Below are positions 6,089 through 6,356 of a stretch of DNA of 6,356 bases, piece after piece. Numbering within the stretch: position 1 is the stretch's first letter; every line of letters starts with the position of its first letter. A program made the position numbers and the translations under genes. Below the pieces are notes generated by a model. That model saw only the letters and a list, made by a program, of their open reading frames with translations. It was not told where the DNA came from and ran no database searches. This DNA comes from Alphaproteobacteria bacterium. Its GTDB lineage: Bacteria; Pseudomonadota; Alphaproteobacteria; Micavibrionales; CSBR16-224. The stretch covers positions 1 to 6,356 of the forward strand of contig SKHU01000216.1 in the NCBI GenBank assembly GCA_007116755.1, in the 5' to 3' direction.

Positions 6089-6356
6089 TTATGCGGCGTA
6101 CCTGCTAGGTCTAATTTTGCGATCCAAGTATTCAATGGAACGTTGTTGCATATTAAAATTTATACTGTGTGGTGCTGTGTCCTCTTTAAATTTAAAGCCT
6201 AAGTGTATTGCTGCAGAGATTAGGCTGCCTGAACATACATATTTAGGTTCTGATACTTCTCCATCTGGGTAAGTAAAACTGAGCTCTTCTGCTATATGCT
6301 TTAGCTTGTAGCTACCGTATTTTGTAGTGATTGTTCTTGTCTTCGGAATTTCACTA
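6089..6356 (-). CDS. Unidentified protein, C-terminal 88 residues, cut by the window edge
   Basis: An open minus-strand frame enters from the right edge and ends at TAA (6089-6091), giving 88 residues. I do not recognise the family. Visible stretches are TTKYGSYKLKHIAEEL near the left, YVCSGSLISAAIHLGFKFK in the middle, and FNMQQRSIEYLDRKIRPS before the C-terminus. The fragment is basic at its end, with no obvious membrane segment. Support for its being real is the unbroken frame, a protein-like residue mix and a hairpin 26 bases after the stop. GC is about 38% by hand count, far below the neighbouring genes, and codons favour A and T at third positions. It is convergent with the histidine kinase. 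It may be a horizontally acquired or island gene. Confidence 0.6.
   Translation of the reverse strand, partial: SEIPKTRTITTKYGSYKLKHIAEELSFTYPDGEVSEPKYVCSGSLISAAIHLGFKFKEDTAPHSINFNMQQRSIEYLDRKIRPSRYAA

Noticed and set aside
5979..6272. A plus-strand frame of 97 codons at the right end
   Set aside because: It starts at a TTG without a ribosome site, runs through the terminator-like hairpin and is antisense to the more protein-like minus-strand frame.
1..6356. CRISPR arrays, tRNA or rRNA genes, insertion sequences, riboswitches
   Set aside because: No regularly spaced short repeats, clover-leaf sequence, transposase motif or terminal repeats were seen on either strand.

Overview
The window looks like a chromosomal segment of an alphaproteobacterium. 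The order within the class cannot be settled from the sequence alone. Three things support this: a separate E1-alpha/E1-beta pyruvate dehydrogenase with the order pdhA-pdhB-pdhC, an E1-beta that carries its own N-terminal lipoyl domain (a hallmark of this class), and a mannose-family EIIA plus HPr pair of the regulatory PTS type common in these bacteria. Most of the window is moderately GC-rich (55% in one 60-base block of the kinase gene that I counted); the last ~260 bases drop to about 38% GC.

Layout. From 3021 down to 1 the minus strand carries pdhA, pdhB and the first ~185 codons of pdhC, which runs off the left edge. The genes are tightly packed: 27 bases separate pdhA and pdhB, and pdhB and pdhC overlap by 11 bases. 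From 3163 the plus strand carries a divergent set: an EIIA-Man protein (136 aa), HPr (96 aa, 4 bases later) and, after a 64-base gap, a 668-aa soluble PAS/PAS/PAS sensor histidine kinase ending at 5939. The 141 bases between pdhA and the EIIA gene hold plausible promoters in both directions and a near-perfect 16-bp palindrome. Beyond the kinase lies a GC-rich hairpin with an AT-rich tail, then the 3' end of an unidentified AT-rich gene on the minus strand running off the right edge.

How the genes may work together. PdhA and PdhB form the E1 component that decarboxylates pyruvate and loads the acetyl group onto lipoyl domains, here present on both PdhB and PdhC. PdhC (E2) transfers the acetyl group to CoA. 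Facing this operon is a phospho-relay pair (HPr and EIIA-Man) with no sugar permease visible, so it is probably regulatory rather than transport PTS, with a histidine kinase behind it. EI-type PTS phosphorylation starts from phosphoenolpyruvate and releases pyruvate, the substrate of the divergent operon. That makes shared control of the two operons an attractive but unproven inference.

No mobile element, CRISPR array, tRNA or rRNA was seen. The core of the window is conventional. The less ordinary points are the cysteine next to the HPr phosphorylation histidine, the divergent pdh/PTS control region, the kinase in the PTS cluster, and the compositional break with an unidentified gene at the right edge.
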